Below, one piece after another: positions 9,110 through 19,574 of a stretch of DNA of 64,000 nt; position 1 is the stretch's first letter, and every line of letters starts with the position of its first letter. This DNA is from Phytophthora colocasiae (lineage: Eukaryota; Oomycota; Peronosporomycetes; Peronosporales; Peronosporaceae). The DNA is taken from NCBI GenBank assembly GCA_018806915.1, contig JAGKQI010000093.1:1178001-1242000 (forward strand), in the 5' to 3' direction. A program made the position numbers and the translations under genes. The notes under the pieces were generated by a model. It was not told the DNA's origin. It did not search any database and saw only the letters and a list, made by a program, of their open reading frames with translations.

Positions 9110-11563
9110 TTATACAGGAGGCGGGTACTGGATGAAGATGCTGGTATCGTTGCTGTTGTAGTTGTTCGGCGGTTCCTCTTGCTGCAGGACGAGCGCACTG
9201 ATGTGGAACGTGTGGAGTGGACGACGCATTCGATCGCTCGGGTCATCCAGTGTGCAGTCTAGAAAGAGTCTTGGAAATCGTTGATCCACAAGCAGCACTT
9301 TGGCGATGTCTTCCACGCCTAGATCGCGCTGAATGACGCCTTTTGTACGGCGACCTGCAATTACAATGCAAAGTGCACCTATAAGCACGAAAGCGCTTCC
9401 AGCGATTGAAATCAGAGCCGACGGAAGAGGGATCTGCGCTTCCAGAGTAACGTGCGTGCTGCTTCCAGCGAAGTTGAGCGTTCGAGATCCGTCCACACTC
9501 TGTCGCTCTTCCCGTACGACCGCGTTCTGGAAAAGCAGGAAAAGTGCCGCTGTGTAGGACTCCTGCAGACCGAAATTCATGTACCAGTGGTTCTGTTCAA
9601 CTTGCGTCGCAAACACATCCACACTGGTGGAACATTGACCGTCAAGGTCTCCGCTGTGACTACGAGTATTGCGTTGGAACAGTAGATCCCCTTGCATGTC
9701 GTTTGGCGTGGTTACCATTGCCAACGGGGTCCATCGCGAGTAGAGACCGTCGAACTCGCCAAGAACGTCAACAGGGAGGTGACTTTCTCCAACCACAAGG
9801 TGTTGCTTCGACGAAGCATTGTCAAGGAGGAAGCTGAGCCCCATGCAGGCGCTGGAGTTTTCTACCCCACAGGCAGCATTGAAGACCCTGGACAGATCTG
9901 TCGTGCGCCACGACAGCCGTCCCAGGGTAATTGTGTGGAATCGCTGCATATTCGTCACCTTTACAATGCGCGAGGAATTGGTTGAAGTGCTTGCTTCGAC
10001 AGTCACATCGTCTGCAACCACCCGTCGACCAAAACTGTAGACTAGCAGTGACGTAGTGGATCGACGCGTGCAGCCAGCCCCGTGCAGGTAGTCTTCTGTC
10101 AAATACTCGGTATTATCTTCGAACACACAAGCTGCAAAGGCCTGAATCTGGGGCTCCACATTCCACTGCGTATAGGTGGTATCGCCGAGGGTTGCTGTTG
10201 CCGCGAATGAATTTCCAGGTGGCGGTATCAAACACGCTGTCTCACCACAGCCTGTAGTGGAGCTGAGACTGTAGACGAGAGATGAGTTCGAGCTTGAGGC
10301 AGACGTAGAAGCAGATGCCGCTGTGGCACTGGCTGATCCTTTGCTGGCTATTGCGTGCTCGTCAAATGCGATCTCAATCGTGACGGCATCGAATGCAATG
10401 TCTGGCGACAACGTCACTCGTGATGCGTTGAAAGACGTTGCGTTGGTGTCAAAAGCCAGGCCAAGACGCGAGGACTGGTCGTTGAGAGTCTGTCGGAGCA
10501 TGGTGCTTGCTGCCACTTGAAACTCGATCTGGGTAGTGGAGTTTCCACGTTCTCGCCACGACGTGAGCTCTTCCTGGAATCGAGACAATGAGCTGTTCTC
10601 CAGGTATGAAAGTCCCTCCCAAGCTAACAGCGTCTGCGAGAAGAACATCGCGTAGAGCAACAGGTTAGCCGACAGAGTCGCATTGAATCCTTCAACCACA
10701 ATCCCGTTCCTGCTGCCTGCTTCACCGATGGTTGCGTGTAAAGAGAACTCCGTTTCGCGGGCATCCGGTAGCAGATCAATGAGCCAGTCGTTTGCGAAGA
10801 ATGCGTAAGTCGTGGCAATGTTCGGCCACCCACCACGACCTTGACACGCGCTCTCAGTCGTCTTGACGTACACCGGGAGAATTGCAGTACGTAGCAATGT
10901 GTCCGCTGTAGGGTGTGTCAAGAACGCCAAGTCACTGCTAGTTACAGTGGATCCTGACGAAGAAGCCGACGACAAGTCTGAGGTGACTATCACAGGTACT
11001 AACTCTGGATCCAGTTGCTGTACGTTGAGGGTACTAAACGCACCAGTGAGCAATGCTGTAAGAGCTCCTTGAGCGAAGAACTGTAGAGCTCTCCAACCCA
11101 CCGACTCATTCTGCAGACTGTTCTGCGGAGAAAGCACCAGGCTCAACACCGGCACGAAAAACGCTAAAGCCATCTCAAACGGTTTAGCCAGCATAGCCGC
11201 AGCCGTACCGGAGTAAAAGTTATACTCGTTCAGCTCATCCAAAGAAGCTACTGAATCTCGAGAACCGACCGGAACTCCTTCCGAGAAGATCCCAACCAGC
11301 AGAAGCAGCACTGCAACGAACACAGCAGCTCCAGCTAACAACCGAACATCACGGACACGTATCAATAGCGGCATCGTGGCCTTCTGCTCGCCAAGAACTG
11401 CAGTGTGACGCAGAGACGATGGCAAAGTCCAGTTGCTGGTATCAGCACTTCGAGGCAGTGGAGGAGTGTGCATGGACGCATAGCAGTTTTGACTGAAGTC
11501 GCTGCTGCAATTGAACATCTCGAAAGACAAATCGTCTTTGTCCTGTAGCGATATCTCCTCCAT
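9110..11563 (-). CDS. Large membrane protein with long Ser/Thr-rich external domain, function unknown
   Basis: The first in-frame ATG (11563) gives 817 aa; the open frame reaches 11581 only through a TTG. A hydrophobic helix lies at about residues 66-93 (GAAVFVAVLLLLVGIF), followed by two shorter hydrophobic stretches (MALAFFVPVLSLVL and ALTALLTGAFSTL). A long region rich in Ser, Thr and N-glycosylation sequons (NSS, NTT, NAT, NTS) comes next, with several cysteines. A C-terminal helix near 715-738 (SAFVLIGALCIVIAG) and a short tail close the protein. The layout suggests a surface or vacuolar membrane protein with a glycosylated lumenal or external domain. I do not recognise the family. It diverges from the MORN gene across a 123-bp gap. 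Confidence 0.7.
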   Translation of the reverse strand: MEEISLQDKDDLSFEMFNCSSDFSQNCYASMHTPPLPRSADTSNWTLPSSLRHTAVLGEQKATMPLLIRVRDVRLLAGAAVFVAVLLLLVGIFSEGVPVGSRDSVASLDELNEYNFYSGTAAAMLAKPFEMALAFFVPVLSLVLSPQNSLQNESVGWRALQFFAQGALTALLTGAFSTLNVQQLDPELVPVIVTSDLSSASSSGSTVTSSDLAFLTHPTADTLLRTAILPVYVKTTESACQGRGGWPNIATTYAFFANDWLIDLLPDARETEFSLHATIGEAGSRNGIVVEGFNATLSANLLLYAMFFSQTLLAWEGLSYLENSSLSRFQEELTSWRERGNSTTQIEFQVAASTMLRQTLNDQSSRLGLAFDTNATSFNASRVTLSPDIAFDAVTIEIAFDEHAIASKGSASATAASASTSASSSNSSLVYSLSSTTGCGETACLIPPPGNSFAATATLGDTTYTQWNVEPQIQAFAACVFEDNTEYLTEDYLHGAGCTRRSTTSLLVYSFGRRVVADDVTVEASTSTNSSRIVKVTNMQRFHTITLGRLSWRTTDLSRVFNAACGVENSSACMGLSFLLDNASSKQHLVVGESHLPVDVLGEFDGLYSRWTPLAMVTTPNDMQGDLLFQRNTRSHSGDLDGQCSTSVDVFATQVEQNHWYMNFGLQESYTAALFLLFQNAVVREERQSVDGSRTLNFAGSSTHVTLEAQIPLPSALISIAGSAFVLIGALCIVIAGRRTKGVIQRDLGVEDIAKVLLVDQRFPRLFLDCTLDDPSDRMRRPLHTFHISALVLQQEEPPNNYNSNDTSIFIQYPPPV

Positions 11564-11686
11564 GGGCACCTTCCGCTTCAATAGCTCCTGGAAGTTGCCT
11601 TTTCCGGACTAAAAAAGGTAAGTTGAAGTGCACAAAACGCAAAATCTGTACCTATCAGGACTATATCACAAAATTACCACGAAAAT
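11564..11686. promoter_or_regulatory. Bidirectional promoter gap
   Basis: Only 123 bp separate the start codons of two divergent genes (minus at 11563, plus at 11687), so this stretch must contain both core promoters. No TATA box or clear initiator match is evident. The inference rests on layout alone. Confidence 0.4.
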
Positions 11687-14600
11687 ATGATCGAGGATAA
11701 GGAGGCGGTTAGCCTTCACTCCCGGCTTCCTACTCGGTCCAGCAGCTCTCTCACGGCGACTTGGCTTCCTCAAGGCCTTTCTCTATGTGTTGTTCGTGTC
11801 TGTGCTCAATCTACGACGAAATCTCACTCTGTAGGCGTCGAAAATGCGGCTCAAGCACCTGTTGTAGAGTATTCTGTGCCCCCATTGGACTCTGAAGCCT
11901 CGATACTAACGGAACAACAACTAATAAGCTGCGGTTGCCTGTTGGCATCATCACTTACAAGTTCTGTGGGTTTAAACGGCAGTAAACTAAGCTTTGGATT
12001 CGAAGATGACGTTGATGAAGGCTTAGACGAGGTCTCAAGAGACGAAGAGGAGGACGAGGAGCTCTTCAGTCGGGAGATGCAGGCGTCTGATTCTGAGCCA
12101 AAATCTACAGGGATTTTCTTTTGTTTTGTAAAAGGTGAAGACTCCAAGAGACGGACTGTGGTAGGGATCGCCTTCCCTGAGCCAAAGAAGAAGAAGAAGA
12201 AGAAGGAGGATGACAGGTTCTTGATGCTACTAATGACTCCTAACAAGTCTGAGCGTTTCACAGTTTTGGGAGGGTTAAGAAATCAATTGCGAGTGCTGGC
12301 GGGCAGCATTTTTGGTGGGGACGTGAAAGGAACTTTCGAAGAGATGGAGAAGTTTTATAAAACACTTGGGAAGGAACGGAAGCTGTTGAATGGACTTCTC
12401 CCGAACGCAGCGATGATTCGACGCCTCGGAGGAAGCGATGTGGTAGCCACACTGCATGCATTGTTGTTGCAAGGGAGAATAATCTGTTATTCAGCTAGTG
12501 CTAGCGCGGCGTCAGCTGCTGTGGTGGCGTTATTAGCGATGCTACCGATACAATTGGCTTATTCACTGCTGCAAGAACACGGTGGCGCTTTTACTGTGCA
12601 GCCGTGCTGTGACTTGGAATCAGGGAATAAGGTTTTTAGTGGTAATGGAGGATGCTTGCTCGGGACAAGCAACTTGCTGTTGGTGAAGGCTGAGAACGCA
12701 CAGTTTGACATTGTGTTGGATCTGGATGCTGGCGATGTCACAGCTCACCCGACAGCCACGAGCGAACGTGCATTTGCGCTCGGTACGAAATCACTGGAAT
12801 TGGCTGATGATCTGAAACGGCGCTTTACGAACCCAGTAGCTCCGATGCACATGCAAATTGCAGGTCAGCGAACCCGTGATAATGAGTGGGTGTTGACCCA
12901 GTGTCATTTGTACTTTGAAGAGCTACTAGAAGCTGAAGTGATTGCCAGTCTTCACGCGGAGAACGAAGAAGAAAATGGTAATTCTGTGGAAGTAAATTCT
13001 GGAATTGCCGACTTGTTTCCGGTGTCGCTCCTCTCGATGGTTGAGGAAATAGCAGGACCAGTCCTTAGTAGCTTGGTTCAGACAGATGAGGATAAGGAGC
13101 CTCCTAACCCTCGATCGGCCTTTTGCTCAGACTACGGGTGGAGTTGGACTCTTTCGTGGCAGTCTACTAGCAACTACGCAAATTGGCTGGAACGTGAGCT
13201 ACGCCAACGTCGAAATACAAGTGAATCAAGTGTGCCGACTCGAACACGAAGACCACCTCCCCGTGAAGGCCACGCAGCGTACACTTACTCAAATGGTGAT
13301 GAATACGAGGGTGACTTCTTTGAAGGCAAGCGTGAAGGATTCGGTGTGTACGTGGAGCGAGCAACAGGCAATCAGTACGATGGTGGTTGGCTTAATGATG
13401 AGCGTCATGGAAAAGGGATGCTGACTTCAAAAGCAAGTGGTGGGTATATCTACGATGGCGAATGGAAACATAATATGCGCTGTGGACATGGACATAGTAC
13501 TCGACGAGGAGGTGGAGGTACACGTGGAGGAGAAAGTTACACGGGTCAGTGGAGAGCTAATCGTTTTCACGGACGGGGCGTGTACGTTAATGAGGAAGGT
13601 GACATATACGATGGAGAGTGGTGTGATGGCATAAGGCACGGAGTTGGCAAGCTAGCAGTCGTGAATCGTGCGAAGATGAAACCTGGTGAAACAGGGGTGG
13701 TGGTGGAGTATGTTGGTGAATGGGTAGAAGGAAAATTCCACGGGATCGGTTCTTGCAAGTATGTCAATGGCTCTGAGTACTCTGGCGCTTTTTATGATGG
13801 ACGACGACATGGAAATGGAGTCCTTATTCTGGCATCAGGAGACAAATATGAAGGCCAGTGGTGGCAAGGTTTGCGTCACGGTCAAGGCATTTTCTTTTCC
13901 AAAGCCTCTGGAACGACTCGTGAAGGGACTTGGAAGCGCGGAGTTGAGGTCAGTGATGGAGACTGGCTGATTACATTTGCCAACGGCGACAAATATTCTG
14001 GTGCCTGTCGTCATAAGAAGCCGTGGGGTAAAGGGACGTGCAAATTTGCCAACGGTGCTGTATACACTGGAGAGTGGGCAGATGGTCTTCGTGAAGGGCG
14101 TGGGATTTGTGTGAACCCGGACGGAACGATTCTTGAGGGTGAGTGGCAACACAGTATTTTTGTGAAGGCTATACGATCTCCTCTTGTGGACGTTTCACTG
14201 TCGTCGACTTCTCCCCCACCTTCGCCAAAGCGTTCGTCCGTTGCAGATAGTGGAGAACATCCCATGGACGGTACTCATCGACATGTTTACCGAAATGGAG
14301 ATGTGTACGAAGGGGAATTCAAAGACGGACATCGAGATGGTTTTGGTATCTTCACTGAGCGTGCTACGGGGAGCACTTACGAAGGGCAGTGGATGCACAA
14401 TGCTCGCCATGGGACTGGAATACTGACGTCGGGTTCCAAGGATTTCATATATGACGGAGCTTGGGAAAATGACACACGCTGTGGATTCGGTCACTGTGTG
14501 ATCAGTGGCGGACGTGAGACGTACAGCGGACAGTGGCGAGCAAACTCCTTTCACGGAATAGGAAAGTATACAGACGCTGAAGGCAGCATCTACGAAGGTG

Positions 14601-15208
14601 AATTTGTTAGAGGCAAGAAGCATGGCGTCGGAAAGCTGGTCTCCTCCATTACAGAGACAGAATCCGATTCTACCACCCAGCATCAAACGGAACAGTACTC
14701 TGGAGAGTGGCGAGATGGTTCCCGCGAAGGCTTAGGTGACGCGGTCTTTGCCGATGGATCGATATATTCAGGACAGTGGAGAAACGATGTTCAGGATGGT
14801 GAAGGCACTTTTACGACAACTGAGGGTGATCGCTATGTGGGCCAATGGCATCGTGGTAGTCGCGAAGGAGCTGGTGTGCTTACAATTGGAAGTTCTGGTG
14901 TCATTAAGGAAGGCCAGTGGTGTCGCGACGAGCCCATAGATGGCGAGTGGACCATCACATTTCCAGACGGAAGCAAGTTCACTGGTGAATGTGTTGGTGG
15001 ACGACCACACGGAAGAGGGATCTGCAAATACGCTAGTGGCGACTTGTACGATGGAATGTGGATGAATGGCAAACGTCATGGTGTAGGGTCTGGGTTCTTC
15101 ACAAATGGCGAGAGTTTTGTGGGTCAGTGGGAAAATAACCATGTAGCGTTGAATGGTCAAGGCAAATTGACGCTAGCGGATGGAACAGTTCACGTGTACG
15201 ACAACTGA
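11687..15208 (+). CDS. DENN/AVL9-like protein with two blocks of MORN repeats
   Basis: The single open frame gives 1173 aa from ATG 11687. Residues ~100-450 resemble the DENN-type core of AVL9-like trafficking proteins: LLLQGRIICYSASASAAS, AVVALLAMLPIQL, then GCLLGTSNLLLVK. DENN proteins act as exchange factors for Rab GTPases. An acidic stretch and a Lys run (PKKKKKKK) lie before it. Residues ~528-820 and ~864-1150 each carry about twelve MORN repeats (YxGxWxxGxxHGxG), which bind lipids or form scaffolds at membranes. The two MORN blocks run in parallel order, suggesting an internal duplication. The MORN call is certain; the DENN call is by local similarity only. It probably acts in membrane traffic or at a membrane scaffold. 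Confidence 0.8.
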   Translation: MIEDKEAVSLHSRLPTRSSSSLTATWLPQGLSLCVVRVCAQSTTKSHSVGVENAAQAPVVEYSVPPLDSEASILTEQQLISCGCLLASSLTSSVGLNGSKLSFGFEDDVDEGLDEVSRDEEEDEELFSREMQASDSEPKSTGIFFCFVKGEDSKRRTVVGIAFPEPKKKKKKKEDDRFLMLLMTPNKSERFTVLGGLRNQLRVLAGSIFGGDVKGTFEEMEKFYKTLGKERKLLNGLLPNAAMIRRLGGSDVVATLHALLLQGRIICYSASASAASAAVVALLAMLPIQLAYSLLQEHGGAFTVQPCCDLESGNKVFSGNGGCLLGTSNLLLVKAENAQFDIVLDLDAGDVTAHPTATSERAFALGTKSLELADDLKRRFTNPVAPMHMQIAGQRTRDNEWVLTQCHLYFEELLEAEVIASLHAENEEENGNSVEVNSGIADLFPVSLLSMVEEIAGPVLSSLVQTDEDKEPPNPRSAFCSDYGWSWTLSWQSTSNYANWLERELRQRRNTSESSVPTRTRRPPPREGHAAYTYSNGDEYEGDFFEGKREGFGVYVERATGNQYDGGWLNDERHGKGMLTSKASGGYIYDGEWKHNMRCGHGHSTRRGGGGTRGGESYTGQWRANRFHGRGVYVNEEGDIYDGEWCDGIRHGVGKLAVVNRAKMKPGETGVVVEYVGEWVEGKFHGIGSCKYVNGSEYSGAFYDGRRHGNGVLILASGDKYEGQWWQGLRHGQGIFFSKASGTTREGTWKRGVEVSDGDWLITFANGDKYSGACRHKKPWGKGTCKFANGAVYTGEWADGLREGRGICVNPDGTILEGEWQHSIFVKAIRSPLVDVSLSSTSPPPSPKRSSVADSGEHPMDGTHRHVYRNGDVYEGEFKDGHRDGFGIFTERATGSTYEGQWMHNARHGTGILTSGSKDFIYDGAWENDTRCGFGHCVISGGRETYSGQWRANSFHGIGKYTDAEGSIYEGEFVRGKKHGVGKLVSSITETESDSTTQHQTEQYSGEWRDGSREGLGDAVFADGSIYSGQWRNDVQDGEGTFTTTEGDRYVGQWHRGSREGAGVLTIGSSGVIKEGQWCRDEPIDGEWTITFPDGSKFTGECVGGRPHGRGICKYASGDLYDGMWMNGKRHGVGSGFFTNGESFVGQWENNHVALNGQGKLTLADGTVHVYDN

Positions 15209-15467
15209 ACCAGAAGTCCCTCAATTCGATGCGTTTTCCTTTGTTTAGCGTAAACAAAAAAGAGCCATCCAACTTGAGATTCCTCTTCCAATCGCGATAT
15301 GAGATGATCTCTAGGAACCGGCAGGACCTTACAACTGGTAGAGCTGAACGTGAATGCCGTGAAGGATCACTATCGAAATTGCACTCCGCCGCCGTAACCG
15401 TCCCAACAGCAACAGATTGTCGCTATCAATTGAAAAGGATAGCCGATCTCTGCGACTATCGAAATCA

Positions 15468-18400
15468 ATGCAAGTTCCACACTTCAAGGATGATTTTTCG
15501 GTCAGGGACCCCGGTTCATTTCGTGCGAGTGCTACGCCGATAGTAGAGTGCGGTTTTACACCAGGGATGGAGGTGCGTTTTGAGAACTTGTCCGTCTCAG
15601 CGGACATCGTCGTGAAAGATGAAACGCAACTGAAAGCGGAACTTCCATCGTTATCGAACGTCGTCAAGACGGGAGTCCTTCAATTGAGTGCCAAGAACCA
15701 CGTGGCCAAGAAGCAGATCCTGCGAGATTTGAGTGGAGTGCTCAAACCAGGAACTATGACGCTTGTGTTAGGCCAACCAGGATCTGGTAAATCCGCCTTC
15801 ATGAAATATTTGAGTGGGAGATTTCCGATGACGAATAGCATCTCGACGGAAGGGAATGTGACCTACAATGGTAAAGAGCAGCGTGAATTGAAGAACAAGT
15901 TACCACAAATCGTTTCGTACGTGGATCAACATGATAATCACTACCCGACATTGACAGTGAAGGAGACGCTTGAGTTCGCGCACGATTGTACCAGTGCAAA
16001 GCCCTCGAGGCGTGATGAATATGGCGGTCACCCAGACGTCGTCATTCGTCAACTTGGTCTTGAAAATTGCCAGAATACGGTGTTGGGAGATGCAATGCTT
16101 CGTGGTGTGTCGGGGGGAGAGTGTAAGCGCGTAACTACAGGTGAGATGGCGTTCGGCAAGCAGCCTGTGTTCATGATGGACGAGATCAGCACGGGCTTGG
16201 ACAGTGCCACGACATTCGACGTTATCTCGACTCAACGCAGCCTTGCTAAAGTATCAAACAAGACGGTGGTGATTTCTTTGCTACAACCATCACCTCAAGT
16301 CTTAAACTTGTTCGACAACGTGTTACTGCTGAACGATGGGTATGCCATGTACCATGGGCCGCGCACTGAGGTGATGAATTACTTCGAAGATCTCGGCTTT
16401 AAGTGCCCGCAGAGTCGCGATGTGGCAGATTTCTTGATGGATTTGGGAACAGACAAGCAGCGTCTGTACGAGGTGGGTGCTGTTCCGAGGACAGAAAGTG
16501 AATTCGCTCAGCGTTTTACACTCTCAAGTTTCCATTCACGAGCCATATGTATGCTGTCTTCTCCGTTGGAGCCTTCCGTGGCAGAAAGGAGTATCATGTA
16601 CTTTGAGAACGTTCCAGAATTCAACCAAGGCTTCTGGGGCAACACCTTAACTCTTGTGAAGCGCCAGCTTAAGGTGCTTTCCCGTGACCGAGCTCTGTTT
16701 GGAAGTCGCATCCTGATGTCGCTCATGCTTGGCCTACTGAATGGAAGCACATTTTACCAATTCGACGAGGTGGATTCACAGCTTGTTATGGGTCTTGGCT
16801 TCGTCGTTGTCAGCTTTGTGACGATCGGCCTGTCTGCCCAAGTCCCGGCATTTATCGCAATTCGAGACGTTTTTAAGAAGCAACGTCGTGCCAATTTCTT
16901 CCGCACCTCGTCGTTTGTTCTGGCGACCTCAGCCAGTCAGGTCCCTCTGGCCGTCATTGAGACGCTGATATTCGGATCGATCATCTACTGGATGTGTGGC
17001 TTCGTCTCGTCAGTCCAGTGCTTCTTCCAGTTTGAATTACTCCTCTTCCTCACGAGTATGGTGCTTGGCGCGTGGTTCTTCTTTCTGGCGGTAGTTTGTC
17101 CTGACCTGAATGTGGCGAACGCGATCTCAATGCTCTCGGACTTGTTGTTTTCGATCTACTCCGGGTTTGTGATCACAAAAGGGGAAATTCCGGTGTACTT
17201 GATTTGGATCTACTGGATCAGTCCATTGACTTGGGCCATACGAGCTGTTGCAGTGAACCAGTATACCCACACATCCTTCACTGTTTGTGTCTATCAGAAC
17301 GTGGATTATTGCGAGAAATATGGCATGGTGATGGGTGAATATGCGTTGGCTTCGTTCGACGTGCAGACAGAGAGATACTGGTTATGGCTTGGCATAGTCG
17401 TCTTGATAGCCACATACGTAGTATTCATGACAATGGCATGGTTTGTGTTGGAATACTGGTGCTACGAGAACAAACCCAATGTATCGTTAACTATGGAGAA
17501 CGACACAGATTATGCTGTTTTAAAGCCCTACACGCTTGCTGAAACGCCACGAAATACCGAGTTACGAGTGGGTATGCCAGACAACCTTCACGAGTTTGTC
17601 CCAGTGACATTAGCCTTCAAAGACTTGCGGTACTCTGTGCCCGACCCGAATAACCCTAGAGCCAACATTGAGTTGCTCAAGGGTGTAAGTGGATTTGCTC
17701 AACCAGGTACCATCACAGCACTCATGGGTTCTTCAGGAGCTGGTAAAACTACACTGATGGACGTGATTGCTGGACGAAAGAGAGGTGGCCAAATCGGGGG
17801 AAAGATCTTACTCAATGGACACCCAGCCACAGAACTTGCCATTCGACGAGCTACGGGCTACTGCGAGCAGATGGACATTCACTCGGAGGCTTCTACCTTT
17901 CGTGAAGCCTTGATGTTCAGTGCGTTCCTGCGCCAGGATGCCAACAGACCGAAACGCCAGAAGCTTGACTCAGTCAACCAGTGCCTGGATCTACTGGATC
18001 TGGGCTCGATCGCGGATCAGATTGTTCGAGGTAGCTCTACAGAGCAGATGAAGCGTCTTACTATCGGTGTTGAACTTGCAGCCCAACCCAGCGTGTTGTT
18101 CCTGGATGAACCAACAAGCGGTCTGGATGCTCGCTCTGCCAAGCTCATCATGGACGGAGTACGGAAGGTAGCAGACAACGGCCGCACCATTGTTTGCACG
18201 ATTCACCAGCCATCAACGGAAGTGTTCAGTGTGTTCGACAGCCTCTTGTTGCTGAAGCGTGGCGGTGAGATGGTTTTCTTTGGAGACTTGGGAGAGAAGG
18301 CTGTGAACCTGATCGACTACTTTGAGGCAATTGATGGTGTGGAGAAGTTGGAAGACAGTTACAATCCAGCCACGTGGATGCTGGAGGTCATTGGCGCCGG

Positions 18401-19409
18401 TGTGAGTACTGACACCATAGAAAAGCTCGATTTCGTGTCATTATTCAAGTCGAGCGAGTATTTCCGTCGCCTTCACGAATTCTTAAACCAAGAGGGCGTG
18501 ACGCGGCCTTCATCGTCGATCCAGCCTCTTCAATTTACCAAGAAACGAGCTGCCAGTAGCTCAACCCAAGCGAAGTTCATCCTCAAACGCTTCTTTGATC
18601 TGTATTGGCGGACACCATCGTACAACCTGACGAGGTTCATCGTGTCCATCATTCTCGGAGTGATTTTTGGAATTACGTTCATCGATTCGGACTTTTCGTC
18701 GTATCAAGGTATCAACTCAGGTCTGGGAACGACGTACATGACGACGTCGTTCATCACCTACATAACATTCAACGCCGTCCTGCCGATTAGCTACCGCGAG
18801 CGAACTTCATTTTACCGTGAACGGTCATCGGAGACGTACAGCGCTTTCTGGTACTTCGTGGCTTCGACTATCGTGGAAATTCCATACTGCTTTGGGGCCA
18901 GCTTCATTTTCTTGGCCATCTACTTCCCCATGGTAGGGTTTACTGGAGTTACCAAGTTCTTGTCGTATTGGCTCAACCTGTCCATGCTGGTGCTGGTACA
19001 AGCCTATTTCGGACAACTCCTGGCATTTTCTCTTCCTCTTATCGAAGTGGCATCTGTCTTCACTGTCATTATCGGGTCCATCTGCACGTTGTTCACGGGG
19101 TTCAACCCACCAGCCAGCTCCATTCCCCAAGGGTATCAGTGGCTGCACCACTTCGTTCCGCACAAACGTACATTCGCCAGTTTATTTGCGATTGGTTTCG
19201 GTGATTGTTCGGATGGAGATTGTCAGGTGATGTCCAATATACCTCCAACTTTAGCTGAAGGAACCACCGTGAGGGATTATATGGAGATTGTATTTGAGGT
19301 GAAGCATGACGATATCTGGACGAACTTGGCTATCGTGACGTTATGGGCTGTTGGACTACGCATTCTTGCTCTAGCATCTCTCCGTTTCATTAACTATCAG
19401 AAAATGTAA
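15468..19409 (+). CDS. Full-size ABC transporter, ABCG/PDR family
   Basis: The first ATG in frame (15468) gives 1313 aa; the open frame begins upstream, after a stop near 15360, without another ATG. The order is NBD-TMD-NBD-TMD, the reverse topology of PDR transporters. NBD1 has Walker A GQPGSGKS, signature VSGGECKRV and Walker B VFMMDEISTGLD. NBD2 has GSSGAGKTT, a degenerate signature (SSTEQMKRLTIG) and LFLDEPTSGLD. Each TMD shows about six hydrophobic helices, and the PDR loop with cysteines before NBD2 is present (VCVYQNVDYCEKYG). The family exports lipids, drugs and plant toxins at the plasma membrane using ATP. The length is slightly below the usual 1350-1400 aa, with no visible frame break. 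Confidence 0.93.
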   Translation: MQVPHFKDDFSVRDPGSFRASATPIVECGFTPGMEVRFENLSVSADIVVKDETQLKAELPSLSNVVKTGVLQLSAKNHVAKKQILRDLSGVLKPGTMTLVLGQPGSGKSAFMKYLSGRFPMTNSISTEGNVTYNGKEQRELKNKLPQIVSYVDQHDNHYPTLTVKETLEFAHDCTSAKPSRRDEYGGHPDVVIRQLGLENCQNTVLGDAMLRGVSGGECKRVTTGEMAFGKQPVFMMDEISTGLDSATTFDVISTQRSLAKVSNKTVVISLLQPSPQVLNLFDNVLLLNDGYAMYHGPRTEVMNYFEDLGFKCPQSRDVADFLMDLGTDKQRLYEVGAVPRTESEFAQRFTLSSFHSRAICMLSSPLEPSVAERSIMYFENVPEFNQGFWGNTLTLVKRQLKVLSRDRALFGSRILMSLMLGLLNGSTFYQFDEVDSQLVMGLGFVVVSFVTIGLSAQVPAFIAIRDVFKKQRRANFFRTSSFVLATSASQVPLAVIETLIFGSIIYWMCGFVSSVQCFFQFELLLFLTSMVLGAWFFFLAVVCPDLNVANAISMLSDLLFSIYSGFVITKGEIPVYLIWIYWISPLTWAIRAVAVNQYTHTSFTVCVYQNVDYCEKYGMVMGEYALASFDVQTERYWLWLGIVVLIATYVVFMTMAWFVLEYWCYENKPNVSLTMENDTDYAVLKPYTLAETPRNTELRVGMPDNLHEFVPVTLAFKDLRYSVPDPNNPRANIELLKGVSGFAQPGTITALMGSSGAGKTTLMDVIAGRKRGGQIGGKILLNGHPATELAIRRATGYCEQMDIHSEASTFREALMFSAFLRQDANRPKRQKLDSVNQCLDLLDLGSIADQIVRGSSTEQMKRLTIGVELAAQPSVLFLDEPTSGLDARSAKLIMDGVRKVADNGRTIVCTIHQPSTEVFSVFDSLLLLKRGGEMVFFGDLGEKAVNLIDYFEAIDGVEKLEDSYNPATWMLEVIGAGVSTDTIEKLDFVSLFKSSEYFRRLHEFLNQEGVTRPSSSIQPLQFTKKRAASSSTQAKFILKRFFDLYWRTPSYNLTRFIVSIILGVIFGITFIDSDFSSYQGINSGLGTTYMTTSFITYITFNAVLPISYRERTSFYRERSSETYSAFWYFVASTIVEIPYCFGASFIFLAIYFPMVGFTGVTKFLSYWLNLSMLVLVQAYFGQLLAFSLPLIEVASVFTVIIGSICTLFTGFNPPASSIPQGYQWLHHFVPHKRTFASLFAIGFGDCSDGDCQVMSNIPPTLAEGTTVRDYMEIVFEVKHDDIWTNLAIVTLWAVGLRILALASLRFINYQKM

Positions 19410-19574
19410 GGGAGGCCATAAACCTCATGAATCAAATACATATGCATTTACATAGTTCTGTACCCACTTCCCTATGCATCAGATGAAACCGCCCCGATCA
19501 GAATTTCTATAGTAAAGGCCAGTCAGCGGAAAAGAGAGCAAGTCTTCAATCTGCACGACGAGGCGTCGTTCGAC

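Noticed and set aside
13167..15160. Several open frames on the minus strand within the MORN gene
   Set aside because: They follow from the Gly/Tyr/Trp-rich repeat codons read backwards and show no domain of their own.
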